NCBI RefSeq assembly: GCF_005239225.2 | Contig: NC_133293.1 | Span: 6,014,001 to 6,078,000, forward strand | Source of the DNA: Populus alba | Taxonomy: Eukaryota > Streptophyta > Magnoliopsida > Malpighiales > Salicaceae | Length of the DNA stretch: 64,000 nt | Direction of reading: 5' to 3' | In this document: piece after piece, positions 24,770 to 40,100 of the stretch | Numbering within the stretch: position 1 is the stretch's first letter | How the letters are laid out: every line of letters starts with the position of its first letter | Made by a program: the position numbers and the translations under genes | The notes under the pieces: generated by a model | Seen by the model: the letters and a program-made list of their open reading frames with translations, nothing else | Databases searched by the model: none | What the model was told of the DNA's origin: nothing

Positions 24770-27700
24770 ATAAGTTTTTGTTAGGAGGTGTGGATTCTAG
24801 TTCGAGGAGGACAAAGAGTGTTGATGGAGTTTGTAAATAAATAAATAAGAAAAAGATGTTTATCTTATATTAAAAATAAAAAAAATTCTAAGTATTTATA
24901 AATATAAATTTTTATTACATAGTAAATTAAGTAAAAGTCATGATGAATGAACTTAACTAACAAGCTTTCTAATGTTATTGTATAAATATTTATAATATTA
25001 AAAAATGATTCTAATTGAGAGTTGGAACTTGTTATATTAGTGAGATTAACTTGTTTTTGAATTAATTTCTTTAATTTTCATAATTAATTTTGATATTTGT
25101 AATTATTAAGATAAAACTAAACAGAAGCTATTCAGTTTAATTTAAAATATATTCGTTTGATTAACAGTTATAATATTAAAAGACATAATGTTTTATTATA
25201 AGTTTTCAAGTCTAATAAAATCTGTCACTACACAAAAAAAACATATATAGAATTTTTTTTTTCTAGTTCTTATCTTTCTATTCTTTCAGAAGTGTAAACG
25301 ACTTAATTATATCCTTTAGATGTTATCTTTATATAAAATAAATAAGCATTTTAAAAACAATATTTTTATGTCTTTAAACCAACTCCTTCCCTGAGTTCAT
25401 CTTAAACTATTTCTCATTAGAATAGCATATATTCTCACTGATTTACGTGGAAACAGAAACCAGACACAATGTTTTGAAGAACCTAGATCGACAAGTAATG
25501 CGTATTACCTTACTAAAAAATGAACATGACCCACCCCCTCCACCCCCAAAATAAGGGCTACCATTGTATTTGACGAGTGACACAGCTCCTTGTAAGCTGT
25601 CAAGATAACAAGGCATGGAATAAAATCAAATCGATGAACATTCCCTTTTTTCTCCGCACAATTGCATGGTTTGATTATTGTACTTCAAAACGACAGGAGG
25701 CTGCTGCTTTATCGACACTATAAGCTATATTTAACATCTCCTCGGCATGCTACACAGGATAAGATTGGATTCAACAAAGTAAGTTATGTGTAATATTTGG
25801 TGTATTTATTAATTAGTACATGAAACGTTTTATAGTATTTAATGTTCATATTGGACAAGACAATGATTATTTCAGAATCTGACATGCAATAATATAATTT
25901 GTGTTGGGACATGTCCAATATTATAATCTGAAATGTTTTTCAGTGATTTTTTTTAAAATATTTTTTAATAAAAAACCATATACCTGCTTTACTTTGAAGA
26001 TGCTGCTGGTACTAGTTTCTTAAGGAGCTCGTTTCTTTCCTATGTTCCTCGTGTAAGGAGAAAGAAAGAAGAAGCTATTATTTGATGGTTTGGTCTTGAA
26101 AACATTTCTTTCCATCTTCTCATCCCTCTGTCTGCCTTTCTTAACTTGGTTTTTCCATTATTTTTTGGTTTTCGCCATTGATATTTATATTAAATAATAT
26201 TTATGTAATTTTATTTATTAAAAATAAAATAGTATTTTTAGTTTAACCTATATATATTTTATTTGTATCTATTTTAACTTAATGCACTCATAATAAACAA
26301 ATCATTAATAATTCTAGTTTTTTTTTATTTGATCTTAATTATTTTCACAATTTGATCTTTTATTTAATCTATTCATAGAGATTGTATATAAACCATGACT
26401 TCATAAAGATATTTCTTAATTAAGCATGATTATTTTTTTAAGTAATTGTTCATTTGCACTGAAATGACCTTGTTCATGCGAGCAAGGTTATTTTAGAGTA
26501 AAATCACTCTTGTATGGCCAAAAGTTTTTCTTCTTGGTTACTTTTCCATGATTTACACCATGATTCCTAAAGATTTTATAATCAATAAAATGGTAATTTA
26601 ATAAATTTTAAAATGCTTTAAGATTAATAATCAATATTTACTCTACAAGAAAAATTGACATAAGGATAAGAAAGAAACAAGAGAGAGAGAAATATTTAAA
26701 TCAAGATGAAAATAATTTTTATTACTTTTAGTGGTCCACATATAATTTTTTTCTTTCATCATCTTTTTTTTTTCAAAAGGATTCATGTAATAAATATAAA
26801 TAATCACTCTTAAAATAATTTAAAATTTTTTATATCAACAAAGAGGGAAAGCAAAAGAGAGAAAGGGAAGAATGAGAAAGGAGGAATGAAGAGGCCTCTT
26901 GCTATGAAGAGCAAGGAAAAGTGATAGAGAAAGGAGGGAATGAGAAGGTCTCTTGGGCATAGCACAAGCATGCGTGCCTAGCATAAAGGACCTTTTTTTC
27001 ATCCCACTCTTTGTTTTAAACCAATATTTCTTCTAAAATGTTGAAATTTAATTAAAACTACTTTTTTATTTGAAAAATCATAAAATTATTTAGGATATGA
27101 TTATTTTTTTGAATGCATTTTTTAGATTATGTTAGTTATCAAAAATTACAATAAAATATTAAATATTAAAAAATAAAAATTTAATTCAATTCAATTAACC
27201 TGATCAAAATCTAAAGTTAACAGGACATAACTATCCTACCTAATTTGACCAAATATTATCAAAAATAAAATATAAATTCAATGTTATTCTTGTAACCATG
27301 TTCTTGTCAATAGCAAAAGGCTACTAGACCAACTAGCTACAAAATGAATTTGTGATACACAATGTATATAATATATATTATATTAATTAACCATATGAAA
27401 AACATGTTTCAACTAAAAAAATATTGTAAACCAACAAATGTGTTGGAGATGGTTCTTGAATCCTTGCATTGGAAACAGACACCTTTTGTGATATGAAAAT
27501 TTGCCAACCCATGAAGGACATAATTGTGCAGCATGTGATTCAATGAATTGATGCGTAACTTGAAAGACTCGAAGCCAGGTTTCAAGAAAGATTCGAAAAT
27601 TATGGCGAACTTATTAATTATTTAGCTAAAAATTTTGTTTTAATTGAAAAAAAAAAACTTTGAAATAAAAATGGAAAAGACATAATATTTAATAATATTA

Positions 27701-29429
27701 ATTATTTTCTTCACAATTAATATTTTTTAACATTTTACATAGTTTTTTGCTTGGCTTTAATCTGACTAATTAAAAAAACACGAAAATATTGAATCAACAC
27801 ACTTCATCATTGTATCCATCCAAGTTTATTATGTTTATTATTTTTATTTAAAATAATATTATTTTAGTATTTTTTAATTTCAAAAACCAGGTTGCGAGTC
27901 AATCTCATCGAGTTACCTAGATTTTACTTGGTCGATATTTAAACTAATTCAAATTGAAACTCGGCTGGTATCAAGTTTCGATTCATGAGTTTGTCTTACC
28001 AAATTGTTAGACCAAAACAAGTTTAATAAATATTATATTTTTTGGGTGGAAACCATGCTTTTTTAAACAAAAGTAATTTTAAATTTGATGTAGAATGAAG
28101 TAATATAAAAAAACAATAAATAAAAGAACACATTATTATACCGACTAGGGATCATACTAAAACCCTAAATTCAAAATCTTATCACTGAATTATTCATTAT
28201 TTAGATAGTCTATATCTTTAGAATATTTACAACTCCTTAAATAAATTTAAAAAACTTAAACCAATAAGAAAATCCCAAAAAAAATCCTAAACAAACTAGA
28301 AAAAAAAATCTTAATTAAATATAGTAAAGCAATGAAAAAACAATTCTAATTTAAATAGAAAAAAAAACATAATAATCACATGTGAAAATATAACAATTTC
28401 TGACCATTAATTTCTAGAATTATAAAAAATAAACCTTTTTAATTTTGCATTGCTATAAAACTTAAACTCTATAAAACATAGTCTTAAAATCTTATAACAA
28501 AATTTTAGCTCGAATAAAAATTTATTACCATAATATAAAAATATACATTAAAACAATTTCCTCCATTATTTTTGTTCCTAGGATATTATTATTATTATTA
28601 TATCTATAAAGCTATATGGTGTGATGTTTTTACTATAGCCATACAATTGTTTACGTGAAAATTTTTTTTAAAAATTTTAATTTGATTCTCAAACATTGTT
28701 TTTGCACAATTAAGCTGAAATTAGAGCTCAATTGTGTTTTTTTAAGGGGTGAGAGTTGAATTCCAAGACATGTGACTAAAGTGCAATACACAAATAATAT
28801 AGGTGGTGCGTTTGAATTCGTTGCTAATGGTGCGTTTGAATTCGTTAGTGAAGTACATATTTTTTTTGCTATAAGGTGATTGGCCTTTGCATTTTTCAAA
28901 TAGTCATTTCAATACTAAATTTCAATTTCATCATTTTCAGTCTTTATTAGGTGAGAGGAGAGAGAGGCAATCATTAGAATCTGACCTAGAGAGAGGAAAA
29001 CATCGTTTGAACAATTATGGCCACCAAAATGTTATAATTTTGTTCTAAATAGTTCATATGATGAGAGGAGTTTGAATTAAGTGTTTTGTTACCTTGAAAA
29101 TGCTTTAAAAAATAGATCTAATCTAAACCCTGAGAAATAAATGTTTGCGTAAATTCCAAACTAAATAAATAAAAAATAAAAGTGAAGAAATTCATGTACA
29201 TGTTTAAATAAAACAAGAATTCAAAAAATTTTAGATATAAATTTTCAGACAAAATATTTTGAGGCATTATAAATTGACTCGGAAATATTAGGGGTTGGAT
29301 TAAATTAAAGAAAATAAACTAAACAAAAAAAATTAGGGTTGGAATTATAAGAAACTAAAAGAATTGTAGCTTAATTATATGAAGAAAAACATGTAGGGGC
29401 AAAAGTAACACGATTAAAGGAGATGGGGC
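24770..29429. other. AT-rich intergenic region
   Basis: No gene recognised. It includes a purine-rich patch with internal near-duplication at about 26840-26950 and a 25-bp tandem duplication at 28804-28852 (GGTGCGTTTGAATTCGTT twice). The only longer open frames are low-complexity minus-strand ones around 28651-28899. Confidence 0.5.
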
Positions 29430-32368
29430 CTAAGTGAAAATAAAAAAAGTTATAGAGTATAAATACTCATCTCCCGTGCTCACCAAAATCTACAGCAACC
29501 ATAAGAAAAAGGGAGGGAGTTTTTGTATTCATTCTTACAAAATCAAGAGAGACACGCCAAAATTTTCAAGAACCCATTCAAAATTAAGGGTTTATAGGTA
29601 GAATAAATACTTGCGAGCAAGAAATTAACAAGAAAATTTGAACAATAAAAAAGAGGAGAGGGTCGACTATCAATAGAAAAGGAGGGACTAAGAAATTTTT
29701 GATTGGTTAAAGATAAAAAACTTGATTCTCACCAAGTAAAGAGTTCTAAACATGGTTCTATAAGTGGTTTCAAATTTGATTACGAATTGATGCTTTAATG
29801 TTGAATTTTAGATTAGGGTTCTTAGACTTGAATTGAAAAAAATATATTAATTGTTAGAATTGAGTTAATTTGTGTGTTATATGTGATTGGAGGCATGAAA
29901 TCATGAAGATTTATCAAATAAAATATATGGGTAACTAAGTAATTGGTGGTCGGCCATATAAAGAGGAAAAAAAAGGCAAATTATGGTTTTTCCTTATTGA
30001 ATCTATTATAATAGGTTGTTTATGAAATGAATGTGTGTGCGTGAACTGAATGAAATTAGCATGGAAGGAATTAGGGATCTCTTGGTTTCTTAAGGTCATG
30101 CTTTTGGCCAATTATGCATCAAAGGATGAGGATGTTTAATTTGACACATTTAACTTGATAAAATGTGTTTAATTGTGTCAAAATAAGGAAGATATATGTT
30201 GAAATAGCAGGGATTGTGTTTAGAAAAATATTGTTCAAAAAGTTAGTAAATTGATGAAAATATTATATTTTGATGTTAAGATGAAAGATTGTAATAAATA
30301 GAGTAAATTGGCTCCTAAAAGATATTTTTAACACTCTTATATGGTATGTGATATGGTTAGGGGTTGAGATAAAAGAGGAAAAATTGAATTGTGAATGTTG
30401 TGTGTAAATGGAAAGGTTGACGAATTTGGACAGATTCATTTCCCGACTTTCGGAGAGAATTCAAGTAAAAGGATGAGGGAATTAAGATCAGGTTCCTCAT
30501 AAAAATTGTAGCTTTGAATATTGACTACCTAAAGAAATTAGTCTTGCTCAATTTGGAGCTATAGAACTCTAGTTATGGGTCAACAACTGAGATGGGTTTA
30601 TGACATACCTTGTCGAACAGTAGGTCCGATTCATTGACGAATAATTTTGAGTGTCTTGAGGGCAGAAATGGGTTCTCCTCCCTTTAGGGGAATTGTAGTG
30701 CCATGTCTTCGCATTCTAAAGAGACCAACCTCGCTTGAAACAGAGTCCTAGATCTCCAAATACAGTCAAATATTTAAGGAAAGGTTGGAATACAACCTTT
30801 ACTAGTAGATTTGGAAAGTCACTAAAGCGACTATCTAGACTCGTTAAGGGTGGAAATTGGGTCCTTTCACTTCGAGGAACATATGATATTATACTTTAAT
30901 TTCCAAAAGAAACAAGCTATATTCAAAATGAAAATTTGTATTGATAACTATGGTTGGACAAAGAATGACAATATTAATGGATGAAATAAGAAAACATAAA
31001 ATATAAAGAAAGAAATAATTGAATGAAAAACCTGTATTAGGTGTTACTATGGTTATTATGAAATGTATCCTTGAATGAGGATAATTTATGAGATATGCTT
31101 GTGATTACAAAAGGGACCACAAACGTTGTGCAACAATAGCAGGAAAGCATGAGTAGAGCTTTTATTACAAGTAGACGATCTACACTTATGCTTCTTAGTT
31201 AAATTTCAAGAATTATTATGTTATTGAGGTGAAATATGAATTAGCGAATGTTAGATATTATAAAGAATGAAAGTTTGTGTAAAGATATTGTTATTTCAAA
31301 TAATATCCTGAATGTATATGTGTCCAAAGTAGATGTTTTCTTTTCGTGTGAATTGCCAAGTGATGGAAGTATCGTTGGCATAGAAATATGAGAAGTGTGA
31401 TATGAGACATAAACTAATATACATTTAGTGTATGTTAGGATCTCGAGTAAGGGGATTACCATGCATCGATGCCTATGAGGCATGAAATAATATACATTTA
31501 GTGTATGTTAGGATTCCGGATAAAGGGATCATCATGCATCGGCTAGTATATATTTAGTGTATGTTAGGATCCCGAATAAGAGGATCACCATACATCAATT
31601 AGCATACATTTAGTATGTGTTAAGGTCCTGGGTAAGGGGATCGTTATGCATCGACGTTTATGGGGTGATGATGATACCAATGAAATTGGTATCATAATTT
31701 GTTAGGTGGAAATAAATGTGGTTGATTTTATGGAATCTTGAATGGAAGATGGGAATGGAGGACGAAACATTTAATAATTGAATGAGAAAGAGTTCCAATG
31801 TGAATTGAATAAGAATATATGTTTTTACTATGTTTATTGAGATATTCATGTCTTAATAATATGTATTTTATTTCAGGACCATTGCATGCACAACAAAAGT
31901 AGATTTTAGCTTTGTTTCACTTTTTATTATGTAATTTAGGGATGATGACCTTGTATTTTGTAAATATTGAAACATTTGTATAATTAATGTTTAAACTTGA
32001 ATAGATAAATTTAACTCTGAAATTCATATAATCATGTTCCATGAATGCATGTTTATGTCACTTATCCCTCTATAATGATATTTATTGTTCAATGTATGTT
32101 ATATATATTGTGGTTAAGATGATGATGATGTTTGTGGGATTGAGTCCCATGATGATTGGGCCATAATTGAGTTATGAGATACGGGATATTAGAAGTGTAT
32201 ACAAGTTATATGTTAATAACTTGGGACCTCTCGGTATATGAGAGACTTTGCTGAAATTTTGGTAGATATTTATGTGAAAACTGTATAAAAAAATTACAAT
32301 GTTTTTCTTTTTGACATGAAATTGTTATTTTATCCCGGTTATGAGGATAAATTTGGGAATGTTACATC
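29430..32368 (+). repeat. Probable long LTR of a gypsy-type element (solo or truncated)
   Basis: The stretch has the look of one long LTR. A core-promoter-like TATAAATAC near 29458 is followed by a C-rich start region. The middle (about 30420-30620) has the non-coding style of text common in long plant gypsy LTRs. A tandem array lies at 31413-31655, and the right end (CCCGGTTATGAGG...GAATGTTACA) matches the LTR-end fragment at 5575-5625. No primer binding site follows and no gag-pol flanks it. The left boundary is uncertain and the superfamily assignment is inference. Confidence 0.45.
31413..31655 (+). repeat. Tandem repeat array, four units of 55-76 bp
   Basis: Units begin near 31413, 31489, 31544 and 31599. 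Each has a version of ATACATTTAGTGTATGTTAGGAT, then a CCGG/CGA-type word, AAGGGGATC and ATGCATCG. The first unit carries about 20 extra bases (GCCTATGAGGCATGAAA). Units differ by several bases, so the array is not recent. Confidence 0.85.
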
Positions 32369-34160
32369 TAATCTAGGGAAGAAATTGGGTTCTAGGTTAA
32401 TTCTTGATTTTGGATCGATTTAATGTGTTGTTGAAAGTTCAAGGATGGGTTGAACAAAGTTATGAGGGTGTTTTCTAAGTGTTTTCAGTTGAAAATTAAA
32501 AATTAGTTTTTAGAGGACAAAAATCAAGCACCTCGATTTTCCAGCCACCATAGCGGCTGGAATTTGGATATACCAATAAGACGTCGTTTTTTTTTAAAAA
32601 AATTGATTTGGAACAAGCGACATGTTGTCTGCTTTATTATCTTACAAAAAGGCCCACTCAACTAAGCTTGACATTGCAATCCTACATGTGAGTCCTTTAG
32701 ACAATGGGCAGACGCTGGGTTTGGCCTTATTATTTGCTTTTTTTTTTTTTTTAGAACTTTTAATATATGTTTTTTAAAATAATCTTTAAATTTGTATTTT
32801 GCTTCTCTATGATTTTTTTTATTATTTATCCTTTTAAAATAGTGATTAGTTTTTAATTATATTGTATTTGTTTAATTTTTTAAGAGGTTTGTATTATTCA
32901 TTTATAATTTTTTTTTAATTATTATATATATATTAAATTTATTTTTAGAAATGAAAAATATTTATTTATTATGATATTTTTAATATATACGGTTTTGCAT
33001 AGTAGTTTTTTTTTTTTTTATCCAATAAATCTTATCTGTTTGTCGATTTCTATTTCAATTTAATTTGAATAAACAAATTCATTAAACATAATTAGATAAA
33101 TTATCTATTTTATGATATTAAATATCTTGATTTATATTTTTCTTTTAATTTCTATTCTTTTTTTCTTTAAGAAAAAAAATTATGAACCCAAAATGAGTTT
33201 GTTGGGGTGTCTTTTATCCATCTCTCTCTTTACTAAATTTGACTCTTTTTTTTGTTTATTTTTTATTATATTCTGAAAACTTTAGTTTCATAAAAAAAGT
33301 TTGTCTAGTTTAATATATATATTCATTAGTGTTTTCAGTATCTCAATATTAAGTTGGTATTTGATTTTGTAATTATTTATTTTTGTTATTATGTTGTTAA
33401 ATAAAAAATAGTTTTTTAAAAAACAAATTATAATCTCACTAGAATCAATAACTTGGTTCATAGGTTTGATGTGTTTGCCTGGGTTACCAGGTTTATAGAT
33501 TTGACGAGTTCATCTATTTGGACGAATATGCTTTTTTTTTTGTCATTTAATTATTTTTAATAAATTTTTTTTAATATTGAATTGATTGAGAAATAATTAT
33601 GAATATAATTAAAAATAATTAAAAAATATTATTAAATTTAATGAAATGACTTGAATCACTTAAGAATAGAAATCTGAGTCATTCTTTTAATAATTTTTTT
33701 AAAAATAAAATATTATTATAATTTTTTTAAAAAATTAAATTATATTTTTAGTAATCATTAAAATTATATTTAATTATGAGATTTAAGAAAATCAATCTCC
33801 ATACTTGCAGCAGAGCACGGATCAATTGACTAGTTTATTTGCTATCAGTAAATGTGTTCCGTATAATCGGCTAATCGGCAATCCGGGATCTTGGCTGGTC
33901 AGACTCCAGACGCGATGAGGTTTAACAACTATAGCCCAATAGTATCCAACTTCCAATACTCAGCCCAATTATTTCAGCCGTAGCAGCAAGCAGCACCACC
34001 TCTAGCGACCCTGAGTGGAAGTATCGCGACTCTTATAATCTAACCCCATTCGTCTTATTTTTGTTTTTATTACTTCTCCCTCTCCTTCTCTATCCTAAAT
34101 CCTAAAAAATAAACTCCCAATTTGTTGTCCAAAAAGAAGACAGAACTCTTATTGCATGGA
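32369..34160. other. AT-rich DNA and upstream region of the SUMO protease gene
   Basis: 32369-33800 is AT-rich without recognisable genes. 33800-34160 is less biased and probably contains the promoter and 5' UTR of the next gene. No convincing TATA box was found. Confidence 0.45.
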
Positions 34161-37100
34161 ATGGGGGAAGAGAAGTCAAAGAAGAGACCACTGGACCTGG
34201 ACTCAAACTGGGACGTGATCATGGGCAGAGACGACGGCGAACCACCGCCATTAGTGATCGTGAAAAACACGCCACAACCGCAACCACAGCCCACGCCGAG
34301 TCAGAGAGAGGACTTTGCTTCAATCTCCGATAAGAAGCTGGAGGAACAAATTGAGAGAAACAAAATTCATGTTATGAAGTTAGGCCCTACATTGCCTGAC
34401 AAAGGAGAGAAGCTTCAACTTACTATTAAGGCCATGGAAGAAGAGCTTGATCAAAGAAAACATCGTCACCCTGCCCAAATGGTCTGTTTTCCATTGTTTT
34501 AGTGGGTTTTCCATCAATGTCTTTGATTTTTATTTTTGAGTCTTGAAAATTGATTCTCGCATGAATTGGTTGCTATTTTTTTACTGGACAGGATGTTGCT
34601 GAATGTGAGAAGCACAGAAACCCAACAGCTTCAAGTACAATTGCTAACTTCAATTTTCTCTCCTAAATGTTTATGAAAATAAAAAAGATATTTAAGGTAT
34701 CTGTAAATGGGTTTTGTATGTGCTTCAGATGGGTTTGGACAAAAGGATGCATCATCTCAAGTCAAAAATTCAAAATCCCAATTTTCCACTATTTTTAGTA
34801 GAAAGATGGAAGAAAATGTATGATGTTCTTCTTTATGTTTTCAAGCCATTCATTCATAGCTAGGGGTTTCTTTCTTTGCATGGCATATTTGCTGTTACCT
34901 AATTATTTATTTAACAGACAGATTGTAGGGTAGGTAATGCATTCGATAAAGAATTGACGACCTTGGGTCACTGTAATCGCCAAAATATGAGAAGCAATGG
35001 AAGGTCATGCAAAAAGAGAAAACAGAACACACAGTCATCATCAAGACAGTTGCCTTTTCAATGTGCAAGCGTCTCTCTTAATGGAGAAAGACGTGGACCT
35101 GCTAATGGTGATCAAAAGGGTAAAGCTTCTGCTCATCTCTTACACCACAACAGCGAAAATTTCTCCACCAATTCCTCCAAGAAGTAAGCATTTTTACATT
35201 CATCACGTTATCCTTGTGTCATATGTGTATTTATATCAAGGTGTGCTGTATGCATACAAAGATTTTTCTTCGTACCCATAAAAAAAAGAAAGTTTGATTG
35301 TATACGTTCCCACTGATGTGACACATTGTTCAGTTGCACTCTTATTTACCAGTTTATGTGATCTTCTCTTAGTTTTTCCTTGTGAAGATGTCTATTGTTA
35401 ACTAAATGATGGGCAGGAGGAATTGTAGACACCGTACCTCATCGAAAAAGGATGTTATCCAAACACATTTCAAGAATATTTGCTCATGAAGATTTTTATA
35501 TTATTTGATTTCTAAATTTTAAGCGATCAGATCTAATAATCATAATAAATACAGATTGCACTTGGAGTTTGTGTGTAGAATTAATCTAAGATCAATGTCA
35601 TATAAGATATACCATATTAGCATTTTGGCATGGTTTTCAACCTGGCAGCCTCTTCACATGAATCCTTGAGTAGATAAATTTCATCTGCCCTTATTGCTTC
35701 AAACAGTTGAGTTGAATGGAAGAAATGCATGTTATAATTCATGGGCATTGTTTAATTTTTAATTTGATTTTTTCGGGTAGGAAGGATGATTGCCGAGTCT
35801 TGCCTTCAAATGGTTCAAGGCCTAGGAAGGTATGTTTTTTGATCCCCAACCCCCCCCCCCCTTCCCGACTGTTTGAGCGAATAATGTTTAACCTTAATAA
35901 ATATTAAAATTTAAATAGCCACCTCAATAGGCAAGCTCTATAAATGACTGATGGTGTGCATTATACACATAATTGTTCATAAGAAAAAGCTTATTGTTCA
36001 GAGTGATAGTGATAATTAGAGTGTCATTTCTTTGCTATACAAAAAAGAAAAAGAAGATTAGTAATTGAAAGGGTTAGACTATGATATTTTAACCGGAAGT
36101 GTCACTTGTAGAGTCATGTCTAATGATCTGTGATTAATGCTATTAAAACTTTTCTCTGCATTGATTGTCTAGATTCTCAAATTATTGGCCTAGCACTTTG
36201 TTTACATCAGATTGATATCCACCCCATACAGAGGAAATTTTCCCTGTAATATATGCAATCTCTTGCTATTGTTTGGTTAGTATGTAGGCTCATGATAGGA
36301 GAGCTTTTGAGGGATGCAGAAATTTTCTCTTTGTTATTTAGATAGCTACTTAAAGGCTACTCTTTTGGCACTAATATATTTTGTGGATGATCTTTCTGTT
36401 ATAAATTTTGTCTATTCTCTTTCTAGTAAACTACATTTTTTTTCGTTTTGTTTTTTGCACCCTCTTGGTGCTCTCAAGTCAAAGATTTTTTTTCTTCATT
36501 TTTTTATATATATTGAAAAACATGTGGCAAGTCATGGAGTTGTGTGAATTGCAATTTCTTTGAATTCTACTGTTGATATTTCTAGAAGTTAATTGGTGGT
36601 TTTGGCAGAACACTAAAAATGCTTGTTTGCGTCCATTTCCTATATTTGATCTTACAATGGTAGATCTGATTAGTGGGACCTAGTTCTGGGATTGTGTATA
36701 TGGCCTGAGAACCTGAATGCGGGGCCACTTATGTTTTGAAGAAGCTTTACCTGAGGTCTAGTATTAGTCAAAGCAGCTGGAGCTACAGTAACCATTATGT
36801 TCTATCATGGTAGCTTTCATAAATAATATGTTTTAATGGCTTTTAACTATAAAGAAACTGCTTTAGAACTCAATTCTATTTGTATTTAAACCATCACTAT
36901 CTTCTCACGAAAATTATAAAAATTAAATGTAATTTGAATATTCTCTTATCGAGTCATAACTCATGTGTGGACATTGGAAAATACCCTTGCACTGATGATC
37001 AGGTGTGGTTTGTGTTGGTGTTGATGTTTCACTGAAATTGGGTGCGGGATGCCCAAGCACATGTTTGATGATGGTGCTTTCCACAATCCCAAAAATCAGT

Positions 37101-40100
37101 TAATTTATTCTTCACTACTGCAGTTGTAAGCTGTATTAAAAAACTCTGGAAAATTTTATTTTGAACCGTATCAAACAGAAGTAAAGATACAGGCTAATAG
37201 AAAATGGGGAGTTGAGACATGACATTTAGAATGGCCAGTTGTTTTGGTGCATGAAATTTATTCTGCTATGCTCAAGTGTTGCCAAGTGTATCTTATGGAA
37301 TAGCAACCCGCTGTTTACACTGTTCTGCAATAACAATTTTTGTCTTCAGCAGCTGATTGGATACATGATAACATTATTTAAACAGGATCCGACAGTTGTT
37401 GTCCTAGACGAAGATGAACCTCAGCTAGGGACAACAGAGCTAGCAAAAGAATTGGCTGAACAGTAATTGAAACTCACAATGTTTTTCTTTCCTTTTTTCC
37501 CATGTTTCAACTTTTGACTACGCTGTTAATGGTAATTTTGATCCCTCTGTTACTTGTAGCATGAAGGATGCTAAGATCTCTTATCCATCAAGGTACACCA
37601 ATTTTTTTCTGATGACTTTTAACTATTTTAAATTAGTTTGCAACAGGGACAGCACATAATCTTCTGATGACTTCTTGATTATCTTTGACCCAGAGATGAT
37701 CCAGCATCTGTTGAAATTGCTTACAAGGATATGGATTGCCTCGCCCCTGAAGCTTTTTTGACATCGCCTATTATGAACTTTTACATCAGGTAATTGTACT
37801 AGCAAACAGTTTAGTTTTGATCTGATAACTTGGGGCATTTATTCAATTTATTATTCTCCTAAACCCTGCCTGCACATTTAGGGTTCATGAAAAATTTGTG
37901 AGTGAGTTTTCTACATTTGAGGCTGTTGATTGAATCGTTGGATGCTATCTGTTTGTTCTCTTTCTTCTTCTTAGAGTAGTTGTTTCAACTGTACTGCTGT
38001 TTTGAGGAGAGCAGTTTAAAAGGAGTTGGTCATTAGGGATTTATTTGAAACTTTTACAACCACTTAGTATGGCTTACAGAAAAATATGAAAATGCAAACT
38101 TGGCACACACTGAGTTATGACCTCCAACTCTGCTCACTGGCTATTTTTACAAGTTTATGAGCAGAGCCCTCCGAGCTTGTCATGTTTCTTGACATGATAA
38201 AAGATTCCATATGTGACAAGTCTTTTTTCTCCTTTTGAATAATGTCTTTGATACAGATTGACATATTAGCGAGGAGAGTGAAAGAATGCAATGTATAGAG
38301 AACATAAGAATCTAATAGACCAAACCCTTGAATCTACAAGGAGAGCTTCTTGAATTTACAAGAACCTTGTTCTTGATGTCCACAAAAACATAGAATCAAT
38401 AACTCGACCCCCCCCCCGCACCACAATTCAGATTGCAGATCCCAGCACTCAACCTGGATTGCTGAAATTGGTGTACTCGTCTCTTAGTGTTTTCAAATTA
38501 AACATCGGAGGAAAAAAAGAGAGAGAAGCAAGAAGGCATTTCAGTTGTTTCAAGGAGAGAAAGGAAGGGAGAAGAAAAGGCCAGGTTTTTAAGTTAAAAT
38601 TTAGCCTAGTATACCATTCGCTTTAGGCCTATTTTTAATTCTATTTGGAACTAGATTTTTTATTTTATGTTATTTGAAAAATCTTCAACCAATAATATTT
38701 TCGTTCATTCACTAATATTGCTATTTTTATATAATAGATGCCTAATAATATTAATATTTAATAATGACCCAAATAGGTTTCTAAAATGTACCACTATCCA
38801 ATTTAGCATACTAACTGCCCCTACATATCATGAATGCACACATGTGCCAATCATGTTCCTACCACAGTGACCCAAATGTCCACAAATCTGATAACTTTGG
38901 AACCAAAATAGGAAGCAAACCAGTAACAAAATAAAACAGTGTGCTAATTAAAATCCTTTGTAATACCAAATATTGTAAATTATGAGTTCCCTAAGTAATA
39001 TATAAGTCCTGAATATAAAAATTACAAAGGAATTGGGACAAGTCTGCCTTATGCTGCATCAGTAACTTGTTTAGTTTTTTATTAGATTTCAGCTGGAAAA
39101 CATCTGAAGGGAGAAGATGCTTATTTATAGGAATTAAGTGTATCCGTTCCAAAATTTGGACATTTTATGTCAAGCTCCTATCCTAAAATTGAAAACATGA
39201 CAGTTCCAACACCTAGATCTAAACACACCAAACAATGTGCTGCAAAGTCCAAACAATGTAGATGGGACAGAAGTCCAATGATACACTTGTGCAAAATGAT
39301 GCAGTCTAGGATGAAGATAGTCCCCCATAAAACATCTATAAGCAGGACAATGGATTCACCAGCAAATCAGCAATTCCTTAGGAGTATTCTATGAAGTACA
39401 TTTTCAGGCTGTCTTGCAAGCAGTAAGCTCAATGTTATAGGTCCTTGACTTCAGCTTGTTCTTTTACTGCTCCAAAGTTGGATTGGGTGGATTATTTTTC
39501 TCATGAGTCTTCATATGAGTTTGTGCCTGACCAACTTGCAAGCTGGTCTGCCTATTTGTCGCCTAAACTGGGTACCGTGAGGTTAAAGAGTACTGGAACT
39601 GCATTCCTAAAGCGGGTGTTTGTATCTTGTATCTGGAGTTGCACATTAATTCTTTAACAGGAATGATTTTCAGTTCATTATACATTGAAGGAGAGTTTTC
39701 TATTTGAAGAATAAATTATTAAATTTTGAAAACATGTGATACTATTGGCTATTATTAGCGTAATAGAGTAGTAGAAACACTAGCATTCATTCCTTACACT
39801 TCTTTTTTGTAATTTGAAAATGCAATGCTTTTTCCAAATCTTGTTGTGTATGTACTCAGAATGCCCTATTTTTGGGAATGTTCTAGGTTTTTCTTTGCAG
39901 ATTTTAAGTGACAGTCTTAAATTTCTCTTTTTAGTTATTTACTGCTTTTCTTGTTTAGATATATACGTCTGCAAGCATCTCCAGCAAATAAGGCGACGTG
40001 TGATTATCACTTTTTTAACACATTCTTTTACAAGAAGCTGGAACAGGCCATATCATATAAGGTAGCTTTCTTGCTTGGTGTTTAACTAATAAAAAAAAGG

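Noticed and set aside
31413..31655. A CRISPR-like array
   Set aside because: Units are contiguous diverged tandem repeats inside an LTR-like region of a plant genome, with no unique spacers.
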